From NCBI RefSeq assembly GCF_025398735.1, contig NZ_CP104694.1, positions 4,739,465 through 4,803,464 of the forward strand: a stretch of DNA of 64,000 nucleotides. Direction: 5' to 3'. The notes beneath the pieces are model-generated. The model ran no database searches. It had not been told where the DNA came from and was given only the letters and a program-made list of their open reading frames with translations. How positions within the stretch are numbered: the first letter of the stretch is position 1; each line of letters begins with the position of its first letter. The position numbers and the translations under genes were made by a program. This document shows, piece by piece, positions 38,085 through 46,985 of the stretch. The stretch comes from Tahibacter amnicola. Lineage in GTDB: Bacteria; Pseudomonadota; Gammaproteobacteria; Xanthomonadales; Rhodanobacteraceae.

Positions 38085-38498
38085 ATGCCTGTTGCCCTGA
38101 GCTCAAAACCTGTCCTGACCCTCGCAGCAGCCCGCCAGATCAGCGACGCCGCGGAGGCCGAAGCACTTCGTAACGAGTGGCATGTATCGATTGCCATTGT
38201 CGACGACGCCGGTCGCCTGCTGCATTTCTCACGCATGGACGGCAGCACGAACGCCAGCGTGGACATCGCTATTGCGAAGGCTCAGCACGCGGCGAATTAT
38301 CGGCGCGACACGCGTTTTCACGAGGACGTGCTGCGCGATGGCGGCCTGCCGCTGCTGCGCCTTCCCGGCACCTTGCCGCTGGAAGGCGGATTGCGGCTGC
38401 TTGTCGGCGGGATCGTCGTGGGCGGCATCGGTGTTTCAGGCGTGCAAGCCGTCCAGGACGGACTGATTGCGCAGGCCGGGCTTTCGGTACTGATGTAG
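38085..38498 (+). CDS. GlcG/HbpS family protein
   Basis: 137 residues. The fold signature is visible from start to end: LTLAAARQISDAAEAEA, VSIAIVDDAGRLLHFSRMDG, ASVDIAIAKAQHAA, GGLRLLVGGIVVGGIGVSG and ending in AQAGLSVL. The family includes heme-binding HbpS and GlcG of glycolate operons. No signal peptide. It starts 12 bases after the broken small gene on the same strand. The actual ligand here is unknown. Confidence 0.9.
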   Translation: MPVALSSKPVLTLAAARQISDAAEAEALRNEWHVSIAIVDDAGRLLHFSRMDGSTNASVDIAIAKAQHAANYRRDTRFHEDVLRDGGLPLLRLPGTLPLEGGLRLLVGGIVVGGIGVSGVQAVQDGLIAQAGLSVLM

Positions 38499-38557
38499 CG
38501 CCACGGTTACGGGCGGGCATGCGCCCGCCCGTCTGTCGCCACGGGAAGGCGCTATGG

Positions 38558-38968
38558 TTACTGCAGGTCGATCGTCACTTCCTTGCCCGGCTCGGCCATC
38601 TCGAAGCGGGCTTCCTCGAAATACGGACGACGCATGACGTGCGGATTGTTGCTCGAACCATAGCCTTCGGTCGGCATGCCCCACATGTTCTTGTCGAACT
38701 TGCCGTTGCCGTTCTCGTCGTGAATGACAGATACCGCGTAAGAACCCGCTTTCAGTCCCGGAAACTTCACGGTGGCGGTCTTCGCATCGGGCGTCAGGCT
38801 GGTCTTGGCCACGGGTTCCGCCTTGCGATCCCAGCCGTCCGCCGAATCCACCACCATCACACTGAGTTTGCCCTCCTGGGCGCGGATGGCGGAAATGGTC
38901 ACGGTGAGGTCTGCCGCAGCCGCCGTGGCCGCGCCAAACAGAAACGCCAGTGCAGAAACGAGTTTCAT
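38558..38968 (-). CDS. DUF2141 exported protein
   Basis: 136 residues with a clean signal peptide (MKLVSALAFLFGAATAAAA) and AGGAGT before the ATG. The mature part is the DUF2141 beta domain: SVMVVDSADGWDRK, LKAGSYAVSVIHDENGNGKFDKNMWGMPTEGYG. The DENGNGKFD loop looks like a calcium-binding loop. Probably periplasmic; function unknown. Confidence 0.93.
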   Translation of the reverse strand: MKLVSALAFLFGAATAAAADLTVTISAIRAQEGKLSVMVVDSADGWDRKAEPVAKTSLTPDAKTATVKFPGLKAGSYAVSVIHDENGNGKFDKNMWGMPTEGYGSSNNPHVMRRPYFEEARFEMAEPGKEVTIDLQ

Positions 38969-39067
38969 CGGTGGACTCCTGGGGATGGATCAATCAGTGG
39001 CGCACAGTGTGCGCATTCCCCAGGGCTCGCACAGTTGTGGCGGATCACGACTTGCGCGTGATGATTG

Positions 39068-39496
39068 TCATCCGGGATTTTCCGCCTCTGCGGGTCGTTC
39101 TTGTTGGGTTGAACGCCCGGCTCGTTGATAGGTGAGCGCTGATTTCAAAGAGTCGGGCACCAACGCCACGAGCGCGTCGATCAGCGCCAACATCGCGACG
39201 TCATGGTTCCGCCTGCCCTTCTGACAGGCGTTCGCATAGATCTGCGCCTGCGTATTGAGCCAATAGACGTCGTGCACATCGACCTCGCCAATACGCAGCA
39301 GAGGCGGAATATTGTGGACAAGTTCCAATTCAGGATAGCGATCGATGCGCAGCCGCTGCCACCAGGGCATTGTCTGCACGTTTCGGGCATCCGGCAGCAG
39401 CCACCAGAGGATTTCGGTGTAGATCGCCTGCTTTGGCGTTTGAACGGGCGGCACGATCGACGTCATGTGTACGAGACGCCAATCGTTTTCGGCCAT
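39068..39496 (-). CDS. Hypothetical protein
   Basis: 142 residues from the ATG at 39496, chosen because the longer open frame to 39973 overlaps a better-supported gene. Rich in Trp and Leu (IYTEILWWLLPDARNVQTMPWW), with no signal peptide. It overlaps the upstream gene by 34 bases on the same strand, so the two are probably translated together. No family recognised. Confidence 0.6.
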   Translation of the reverse strand: MAENDWRLVHMTSIVPPVQTPKQAIYTEILWWLLPDARNVQTMPWWQRLRIDRYPELELVHNIPPLLRIGEVDVHDVYWLNTQAQIYANACQKGRRNHDVAMLALIDALVALVPDSLKSALTYQRAGRSTQQERPAEAENPG

Positions 39497-39807
39497 GCCA
39501 GCCGCCCGGTCTTCTTCATGTACTGGCGATGGATGTGCCGCGACAGGTGCGCACCACACCAGGGACAATGACGAATGCGCATCCGGCTCTCGAACCTGAG
39601 GCAGGGCTTCTTTTCGAGATCCTTCAGCGCCTCGACGACGAGCGGATGCGAATGGTCGTGGCGATACCGAAATACCATGCGATAGTGCCGATCTTCGTCG
39701 CAATCGTTCAATTCCACCGAAAATCCCTTTTTGCACGCGTAACCCCGATGGATTCTCATGCCCGAACAACAGGGGTCGATCTCGGGAAATTCGGTCGTCT
39801 CCATCAC
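39463..39807 (-). CDS. Hypothetical protein with CxxC motif
   Basis: 114 residues from an ATG at 39807. It contains PCCSG near the N-terminus and RIRHCPWCGAHLSRHIHRQY near the C-terminus, which suggests a zinc-ribbon-like metal site. YRMVFRYRHDHSHP adds several His. It overlaps the next gene by 34 bases. No family recognised. Confidence 0.6.
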   Translation of the reverse strand: MMETTEFPEIDPCCSGMRIHRGYACKKGFSVELNDCDEDRHYRMVFRYRHDHSHPLVVEALKDLEKKPCLRFESRMRIRHCPWCGAHLSRHIHRQYMKKTGRLAWPKTIGVSYT

Positions 39808-39875
39808 GCCCCCTTGCCAGTAGAGGTGCCGTGATGGCGACAGTCCGTTGCGGATTCAAGCCCCGCTCCCCGTCG

Positions 39876-41249
39876 TCAATCAAACCCATCCTGAAACAGG
39901 TACCCCGTATCGATACGACCGACGACGTAGTCTTCTGCAGCCGTTTCGCAGGCGGCATCGACGTGGCCGGCAAGCAGCACGCCGCCGTGCCACGGCGTCA
40001 GGGTAGACAGGCGGATCTTCGCGGGATCGGCTGAACACCCGGCTGTCGTCGGTCGATAGACGACAGCGGTGCTGCCGTTGTTGCCAAACGGTGTTTCGAT
40101 GCGATCTTCCGCCGGCGTGTCGCCGACGTACGCCAGGCTCAGGTGTACTGCGACATCCGGCGTCGTTCCCACGAACGCCGTGGCACCGTGCAGGACGCGC
40201 CTGCCGGGAAGCAGCGCCAGATGCTGGCGTCCGTAGTCCACCTGGAGCGGCGTGGGCATACCACTGACCGTGGCATGCGGCATCATCAGGTAGTTGCTGC
40301 CGGACGCTCTGCACACCATGAGCACAGGTACGTAGCCATCGGGTTCATGGCGCAGCGCGGCAACCGCCAGCACACCGGGACGTACCAATTGCCCGCCGGA
40401 ACCAAAGTACGATGCGCTGCCCGCAGGGGGCGTACTGAACGTCGACACCCGCTCCAGCGACGAGCGCTGCAGGCTACCGCAGAAGGGCACGATACGCGAC
40501 GTGCCGACGATATCGGCATCACCGGCAATCCAGATGCTGCCATCGGGCGCCTCTACGGCTGCGTTGATACTGCGCGTGGCTGCGTCGCTGTCATACAGCT
40601 TTCCGGCCAGTAGCGTGCCCGTTGCACTCAGGCGCAGCGCGAAACCGCGATCCCGTTGCGCTGGATAGGCCATCCCGGCGACAAAGACGTTGCCGTCTGA
40701 CAATACGCTGATCACCATCGGTCGCTCCCGCCGGGCGGCGTAGCCGATGAAGCTGTCCAGGTCGATCGTCACAATGCCGCCCGAGCCGAAGGTGGTGTCC
40801 AGGTCTCCGGTCGCGCGGTTCAGGCGCACGATCTGGATCGCCTCTCCGCCGTTGGCATCCGTCGGTACCGTGCGTGCAATGAGCATGCGCCCCTGGTTAT
40901 CACACGCGCCCGGCGCCATCCGCAGCTTACCGTTTGGTTCAACCGCCGACGCTGCCGGCAGCATGGCGGTGGCCTTGCCGTCGTCGCTGAAGGTCGTGTC
41001 GTAATTGCCGTTCTCCAGCAGCCGGATCGTGACGATGCGATGCCCGTCCGAGGCGAGCCCCGCAATCGTCACGCGGCCGTTCGCCTCGACACAGGCCACG
41101 GAGGCTTCATCACGTTGACCGCTGCCGTTGACGGACTGAAAACCGTAGTGACGCAGCCCGGCATCGCCAAACCGCGTGTCCAGTGGCCCGTCGTGTGCCA
41201 GGACGGCAGCGCTGGAAAGCAGGGCGAACAGTGCGACGGTCAGTTTCAT
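39876..41249 (-). CDS. Exported delta-60-like repeat protein
   Basis: 457 residues with a signal peptide (MKLTVALFALLSSAAVLA). It contains repeats of the delta-60 type, each with a D-x-x-F-G/S-x-x-G pattern (LDTRFGDAGL, YDTTFSDDGKA, LDTTFGSGGI), expected to build a beta-propeller-like exported domain. It ends in LFQDGFD, a variant of the short terminal motif shared with other exported proteins in this window. Function unknown; likely surface or secreted. Confidence 0.75.
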   Translation of the reverse strand: MKLTVALFALLSSAAVLAHDGPLDTRFGDAGLRHYGFQSVNGSGQRDEASVACVEANGRVTIAGLASDGHRIVTIRLLENGNYDTTFSDDGKATAMLPAASAVEPNGKLRMAPGACDNQGRMLIARTVPTDANGGEAIQIVRLNRATGDLDTTFGSGGIVTIDLDSFIGYAARRERPMVISVLSDGNVFVAGMAYPAQRDRGFALRLSATGTLLAGKLYDSDAATRSINAAVEAPDGSIWIAGDADIVGTSRIVPFCGSLQRSSLERVSTFSTPPAGSASYFGSGGQLVRPGVLAVAALRHEPDGYVPVLMVCRASGSNYLMMPHATVSGMPTPLQVDYGRQHLALLPGRRVLHGATAFVGTTPDVAVHLSLAYVGDTPAEDRIETPFGNNGSTAVVYRPTTAGCSADPAKIRLSTLTPWHGGVLLAGHVDAACETAAEDYVVGRIDTGYLFQDGFD

Positions 41250-41459
41250 GTCGTAGCGCCAGAAAGCGGAGTCACCCTGCAGTACGCAGGACTCGCCGCT
41301 TTTCTCCGGGGAACCAGCAACGCTGGCGAAACTGCAAACGCCGTCACACGTTTTCGACGATGGGCGCCAGCGGCGCCCACTACACCGGTATTGGAGGCAC
41401 TTTGCGCGCTGCTCCTGCGAATGTGGAAGCCAGGGGATCCTCTTGCCTAGGAATCAGCC

Positions 41460-42986
41460 ATGCTGACCAGCTCTCCTCTCGCACGCCCGTGGTGGACGCT
41501 CGCACTGCCGATCGCACTGCTTGTCACTTCTGCGTTCGGAACCGCCCCCGTCCTGGCCGGCATGGACCGGTACGAGGATCCCCTGCTCCTGGAGCCCGAC
41601 CGGGTCGCGGATCCGGTTTTTCCCGATGGTTTTGAAGCGATACCCGGTTGCAGTGAGTCAGTCAGCGGTGGCGGATGGAGCAACTATCCCGTTGCCACGC
41701 AGACCGGCAGTTTCACGGCGCGTTTCAACGCGACGCCCTCCCAGAACGGCATCGACGCGCTGGTCGGTCTTTCCAACGGCGCACAGACCGCGTTCACCGG
41801 ATTGGCGGCGATTGTTGCATTCGACAGCACCGGCCATATCACGGCACGCAACGGCGGCGTCTATCCGGCATCCACCATCCCCTATTCCGCGGGATCGACG
41901 TACTACTTCCGCCTGGATGTTCATGTTTCCACAAAGACCTATTCCGTCTACGTCACATCGCCAGGTGGAAGCGAGCAACTGGTGGGCGCCAATTACGCCT
42001 TCCGTACCGAGCAGGCCAACGTTTCCCAGCTGACGAATCGCGCTTCCGTTGTCGCCGGCACAGCGGGGCGCCTGCGGGTGTGCAACTTCACGGTTTCCAC
42101 GCTGCCTGTGACGCACGTCCAATACGGTTACCTGCCGCCCATCCAATACGTGGGTGGCGGCATGCAGACCTCGCCCGTTCCCGCAGGCCGCATCCACCAG
42201 ACTGCCTGGGACCAGAGCGGCGGTCCGGACATCGTCGGCGTCTACACGCACGACTACAACGGCTGGAAATCACTGGTGTGGCGTTGGGCGGATACGATGC
42301 GTTCCGATGCCATCCGTCCCGTGTCACCTGCGCCCGGAACCACCTATCCGGCCTACCGGTTTGAACTGGCGCCCTGGGACCATGCCTCGCCCGGCACCGC
42401 CGGCGACCATCCGCGCGCCGAGTTCTTTTCCGTCGATCCTGCCGAGGACCGGCGCCAACGTGTGCCGCCGCGCGAGAACATCATCCGGCAGGGCGATGAG
42501 TACTGGGCCACGTTCGCGCTGTATCTGGCACCGGATTTCCCGCTCAACCACCGCTGGGCCACCCTGGTGCAGCGCAAATTCCAGAACGGCCTGAGCAATC
42601 CCAGCCAGTGGTTCAGCGTGAATGCGCACATGAACAAGCTCGACTACCAGTTCCCGCGCGGTATCTCCGGCGATTACAAAGTGGTCGCGAATATCTCGGA
42701 TGTGCGGGGCCGCTGGATCCAGTTCACCATCCATGAGAAGGCCTCGTCCAATTCAGACGGTCTCTTCGAGGTGTACGTGAATGGGCAGCTGCACGGCCGC
42801 AAGACAGGCCCGACGCTGGATCCGGGCGATATCAACTACAACTTCCATCTCGGCTACTACCGCGCCAATGAGCCGGCCAACGGCCAGACCAGCGGCCCCG
42901 GCGTCGGCGTGGTGTATGAAACACCGCTGCTGATCTGGCGCGGACCCAATCCCGGCGGTATCGCCACCGTCCCGGCGCTACCCTAG
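41460..42986 (+). CDS. Exported heparin-lyase-I-like polysaccharide lyase
   Basis: 508 residues with an N-terminal signal peptide, then VFPDGFEA, the short motif also found in other exported proteins here. Residues from about 65 to 215 form a separate beta-rich domain. The C-terminal half has features of the heparin lyase I type of polysaccharide lyases: HPRAEFFSVD, EYWATFALYLAPDFPLNHRW, RGRWIQFTIHEK, GLFEVYVNGQLHGRKTG and FHLGYYR. Substrate is unknown. It could degrade extracellular polysaccharide. Confidence 0.82.
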   Translation: MLTSSPLARPWWTLALPIALLVTSAFGTAPVLAGMDRYEDPLLLEPDRVADPVFPDGFEAIPGCSESVSGGGWSNYPVATQTGSFTARFNATPSQNGIDALVGLSNGAQTAFTGLAAIVAFDSTGHITARNGGVYPASTIPYSAGSTYYFRLDVHVSTKTYSVYVTSPGGSEQLVGANYAFRTEQANVSQLTNRASVVAGTAGRLRVCNFTVSTLPVTHVQYGYLPPIQYVGGGMQTSPVPAGRIHQTAWDQSGGPDIVGVYTHDYNGWKSLVWRWADTMRSDAIRPVSPAPGTTYPAYRFELAPWDHASPGTAGDHPRAEFFSVDPAEDRRQRVPPRENIIRQGDEYWATFALYLAPDFPLNHRWATLVQRKFQNGLSNPSQWFSVNAHMNKLDYQFPRGISGDYKVVANISDVRGRWIQFTIHEKASSNSDGLFEVYVNGQLHGRKTGPTLDPGDINYNFHLGYYRANEPANGQTSGPGVGVVYETPLLIWRGPNPGGIATVPALP

Positions 42987-43142
42987 GGATAGCTGCAACG
43001 GCGCGGGGTTCCCTGCCTCGCGTCGTTGCTGTTTTCGCCACGCCACGACGGAACGACGACTTACGCCAGCCGCCTGCTGCTAACACTTGTCGAGGCAACG
43101 GAACCTGCCAAGCTATCGTGGAGACCTGACAGGACTTCGACG

Positions 43143-43769
43143 ATGGCCCGCTGGTGGAAATGGACGTGGAGCAATGCCTGCTGTCGCCTCGCTGGCGCGG
43201 GGGTCATCTTATGGAGCTACTTGTCCGAGGTGTGGGACTGCCAGCATGGCACCTACTACCGCGAAGTCGCGCTCATCGTCGCGGTAGCCTGTACCACCTT
43301 GTGGGTAAACCATGTATCGGCCGGCGCGCGGTGGCATGGGCGCTGTCTGAGAACCACGGTATTCGGCGCATTCACCGACATCGGAATAGCGCTCGTACTT
43401 GGCGTTTCCGCCTCCCTGCTGGCAAATTCTTTCATGACGGTAAATTGCCCGGGCGCGATGAGCCGCTTCATCCAAGTCCGCCAGGATGCAGAACGAGTAC
43501 CTCATGCCTGGCCTCACGCGGGCCGGTCGAACGACGCATTGCAACCCCGGGCCGGCTATCTTACGGAGGACGGTTCTTTTCCACTGGTGGCCGACAACGC
43601 GCACGGAGTTTTTGTGTGGCAGGCCGACGGGGCCATTATTTTCGCCACTCGAGATCCCTTCGCCATTGCACTCCTTCGGCCAACCGTGGTGAACGGCACA
43701 TGGTCGTGGACTTGCAGCGGATTTCCACCGCGCTATCTGTATTCATCGTGCCTGCCACTTGTTCATTAG
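43143..43769 (+). CDS. Membrane protein with pilin-like C-terminal region
   Basis: 208 residues from the ATG at 43143, with AGGA upstream. Two or three hydrophobic segments occupy the first 100 residues. The rest, including GVFVWQADGAIIFAT and ending NGTWSWTCSGFPPRYLYSSCLPLVH, resembles the C-terminal head of type IV pilins, with Trp-x-Cys and a second Cys near the end. A prepilin leader is absent. It converges on the CHAT gene. Function unknown; the pilin resemblance is by eye. Confidence 0.65.
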   Translation: MARWWKWTWSNACCRLAGAGVILWSYLSEVWDCQHGTYYREVALIVAVACTTLWVNHVSAGARWHGRCLRTTVFGAFTDIGIALVLGVSASLLANSFMTVNCPGAMSRFIQVRQDAERVPHAWPHAGRSNDALQPRAGYLTEDGSFPLVADNAHGVFVWQADGAIIFATRDPFAIALLRPTVVNGTWSWTCSGFPPRYLYSSCLPLVH

Positions 43770-43802
43770 ACACGGCTGACAGCATCGGATGCTGCCGTTT
43801 CC

Positions 43803-46800
43803 TCACCGCCAATCCCCGCTCGCCACAAACCCCGCCCAGTAGAACGGATGCGTCGACTCGCCCTGCTCGCGTCGCTGGGCAATGACGGTAAGGCTGGCCT
43901 TGGCCATCGCATCGGGTGTTTCCTGCTTGTCTGCCAGGCGCGCCGAGTACAGCGCTTCCATCCACTGCGCGGTGGCCACATCGTCGACTGGCCACAGGCT
44001 CATGATCACCGTGCGGGCGCCGGCGAGGCGGAAGGCGCGGCGCAGGCCGAACACGCCCTCGTCGCTGAAGCGCTGGCCCAGTCCTGTGTCACAGGCGGAA
44101 AGAACGACCCAGCGCGCGTGATCCATGGACAAGGTGCTGACGTCAGCGCCCAGCAGCAGGCCGTTGTCGCCGGACTCGCCACTCAGCAGCAGGCCGGCCT
44201 CGCGCGCGAGCGCCTGGCGCGCCGTGCCGGCCGGGTCGGTGTCGCCGCGACGCAAGCCGACGCCACGTCGACCGGCGATCAACTGCGGTGCGCAGGAGGC
44301 GCCCAGTTCGAACGCGTGCGTGGCGAAGTGCACCACATCCGACTGGGGGAGTTCGCGCGCCACCGCCGTCGCGGTGGCGCGTGTGCCGCTGAGCGTTGTC
44401 ACTTGCGCATAGCCGGCAGCACGGGCAATGCGTGACAGCGCGTTGATCTCACGCTCCGCACCTGGCAGCGGCGCAAATGCGTTGGCCACTTCCGGGCACC
44501 CGCTGCGCAGCCGTCCGAGGGACTCCGTGTCTTTCTTGCCCAGGCGCGACACGCCGACCAGAAGCAATCCGTTACGCGATGCCGCAGTCGCCGGCGCCGA
44601 CAGCGCCAGGTCGTGCTCGGTTTCCAGCAGGTGCACGCGCACACCGCGTTCGAGCAGGAAGCCATCGCCATCGGGCAACGCCGCGAGATTCAGGCGGTGC
44701 AGTCCCGCGTCGGGCACGACGAAGACGCGCTGGTTCGCCGTGGCCAGCCGGAGCGGGTCGTAGACGCGCTTGCGCAGGGCAAATCCGGCATCGCGCAATT
44801 CCGTGTCCGAGGTCCGTGGTTGCAGCAACGTGCGATACCAGCGGCCAGCAACCGCATCAATGGCGGCAGCCTCACCCAGGTCCAGCAGGACCGGATCCGC
44901 CGAATCCCGCGCAACAAAGGCGTATACGTGCGCTTTTCCGCGCACGGATTCGTCTGTCGCGTCAAAGGCGTCGCCGACGGCAAAGGCCACCAGCGCGGCG
45001 CCTGCGGGCCGTGCACCGAGCAGCGACTGCACTGGTGGACGCTGCGTCACAGCGAGCGCAGTGCCCAATTGCTCCACCGCTTTGTCAACCTCCACGCGCA
45101 GCGCCGACAGCTGTTCCGGCGGCGCACCCGTCCGTAGCGCCAGCGCATAGGCCGACGCGGCCTTTGTCCATTTTTCCCATTTCTCGCGATCGGCCGGCGC
45201 CGCCGCCTGACGCGCGGCGGCCAGGCGCGCCGCGCCGATATGCGTGGCAAGACCACGCGCCGCGGCAATCGCCGACCAGGCCGTGATCACGCGCTCGGCA
45301 TCCCCTTCCCGCGCGGCTGCCAGCATCCGGCCGCTGCACCGCGACAGCGCGCGTTTGAAATCCAGGGACTGGGTTTCGCCCAGCGCGGGCGCGACGCTCG
45401 CGACCAGCGCCGTGCGTTGCTGCTCGACGGCCAGTGCCGTCTGGAAGGCGGCAGCCGTATCGCCCTTGCGCGCTTGCGCTTCGGCCAGCTCGCAGCGCCA
45501 CTCAAGCAGTTGTGGATGGCGCGGACCCACGCTGCTCTGGCGTTGCGCCAATGCGCCTTCCAGCATCTGTTGAGCCGCCACGGCGTCACCACGCTGCAAC
45601 TTGACCCGCGCCAGGCCGCGCAGGGCCGGCGCCCCCTCGGGATGCTCCGGTCCGAGTTCGGTGGCAACGATGGCCAATGCGCGACGAAACAGGGCTTCTG
45701 CTTCGTCGAGCAGGCCGCGCCGCAGCGCAACCTCGCCGCTGTCCGTCAGCGGGGGTACGACACGCACGCTGTTCGGGCCGAACTGCTTTTCGAGCATGCC
45801 CAGGTTTTGCGCCAGCGCCACGTTCGCTTCGTCGTAGTGCCCGGTTTCGAAGGCGAGCGTTCCCAGGTTGCCCAGGATGGCGGCGTAGCTGCCGGACGCG
45901 ACCAGCGCTTCGTCCTTTTCCGCCGCCGCCGCGGACTCGCGGTACAGCTGTAAGGCGATGTCGGGGTTGCCGAGCTGGCGTTCAGCCTCGGCAAGGTGTC
46001 CCAGGGTGTAGGCCAGGTCGCGATTGGACGGATTGGCGAGGCCCCGCAGGCGCTCGAGTTCCGGGCGCATCAGGTCGCGCACCGTGGTGAACTCGCCCTG
46101 GGAAATCAGCGATTCGCTCAGGATGCCGAGCATGCGCCGGCGATAGCCGTTCTGCGGAATGCCGATCGCCTCGGCCAGTTTCAGGCCTTCACGTGCCGTC
46201 GCGGCCGCCGCGTCGATATGGCCCTGGCGATCCTGCGCCATGGCCGAAAAATAGTAGGCACGCAGCCGACGTACCTGCTCCAGGCCGGTGTGCGGTACGC
46301 GTACCGCGTCGATCGCCTGCGTCGCCAGCACAGCCGCGTCGTCAAAACCACCTTGCATGGCGGTCAGCTGCGCCGCCGTCGCGAGCACGTAGGCGCGTTC
46401 GGCGGGGCTGATTTCACCCTGGCCGTCCTGCAAGGACGCGCGTGCATCGGCCAGCGCCGCATTGGCGGCTTCCATGTTGCGGGCACGCCAGGCGACTTCA
46501 GCACGCCAGGCCGCCACCGTAGCGAGCGAGCGTGCCTGGTCGCCGTCGCGTTCACGGCGCGCGGTGGTCAGGGCATCCACCCACGCGGTCCACTCGGCTT
46601 CGGTGACGTCCCTGGGGCTTTCCAGCAGCAGGTTGAACAGGGCATCCAATGCCTGCTCGCGGTGCGCGGGATCAGCCAGCGCAGCGGTGGCGATATCGCG
46701 TCCCTGGGCGTAGGACTCGGTCAGGTAGGTGGCGTCCACCTGTGCCGCCCAGTCCGGCGGGGTGGCACCCACCGGCATCAGGGCGCCTGCGCCGATCACG

Positions 46801-46928
46801 ATGGCGCACGCCAGGCCGCGGAGGCGTTGCGCGACGCTTCGTCCCTTCCACGTGTCTGGCCGCAGCACCGCCAGAGAGGTGGAAAACATCAACAACGAGG
46901 CAGAGAAGAAGTCGCGCAATGTAGTCAT
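43803..46928 (-). CDS. TPR-CHAT domain protein (caspase-like peptidase)
   Basis: 1041 residues. An N-terminal hydrophobic segment (about 38-55) may anchor or export it. Residues of about 60-560 are helical TPR-type repeats. The C-terminal 350 residues are a CHAT caspase-like domain with the catalytic His in VVHFATHA (about 871) and Cys in VLSACDTG (about 946), and the late SLWPVDD and PFYWAGFV blocks. CHAT proteases act in stress, defence and programmed-death pathways in other bacteria. It lies 57 bases after the kinase gene on the same strand, with a sigma factor upstream. Confidence 0.94.
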   Translation of the reverse strand: MTTLRDFFSASLLMFSTSLAVLRPDTWKGRSVAQRLRGLACAIVIGAGALMPVGATPPDWAAQVDATYLTESYAQGRDIATAALADPAHREQALDALFNLLLESPRDVTEAEWTAWVDALTTARRERDGDQARSLATVAAWRAEVAWRARNMEAANAALADARASLQDGQGEISPAERAYVLATAAQLTAMQGGFDDAAVLATQAIDAVRVPHTGLEQVRRLRAYYFSAMAQDRQGHIDAAAATAREGLKLAEAIGIPQNGYRRRMLGILSESLISQGEFTTVRDLMRPELERLRGLANPSNRDLAYTLGHLAEAERQLGNPDIALQLYRESAAAAEKDEALVASGSYAAILGNLGTLAFETGHYDEANVALAQNLGMLEKQFGPNSVRVVPPLTDSGEVALRRGLLDEAEALFRRALAIVATELGPEHPEGAPALRGLARVKLQRGDAVAAQQMLEGALAQRQSSVGPRHPQLLEWRCELAEAQARKGDTAAAFQTALAVEQQRTALVASVAPALGETQSLDFKRALSRCSGRMLAAAREGDAERVITAWSAIAAARGLATHIGAARLAAARQAAAPADREKWEKWTKAASAYALALRTGAPPEQLSALRVEVDKAVEQLGTALAVTQRPPVQSLLGARPAGAALVAFAVGDAFDATDESVRGKAHVYAFVARDSADPVLLDLGEAAAIDAVAGRWYRTLLQPRTSDTELRDAGFALRKRVYDPLRLATANQRVFVVPDAGLHRLNLAALPDGDGFLLERGVRVHLLETEHDLALSAPATAASRNGLLLVGVSRLGKKDTESLGRLRSGCPEVANAFAPLPGAEREINALSRIARAAGYAQVTTLSGTRATATAVARELPQSDVVHFATHAFELGASCAPQLIAGRRGVGLRRGDTDPAGTARQALAREAGLLLSGESGDNGLLLGADVSTLSMDHARWVVLSACDTGLGQRFSDEGVFGLRRAFRLAGARTVIMSLWPVDDVATAQWMEALYSARLADKQETPDAMAKASLTVIAQRREQGESTHPFYWAGFVASGDWR

Positions 46929-46985
46929 TCCACCGGTCGTCCGCGTGAGAGTTCACCCTGCTACGCCGACGCCGACCTCACACAA

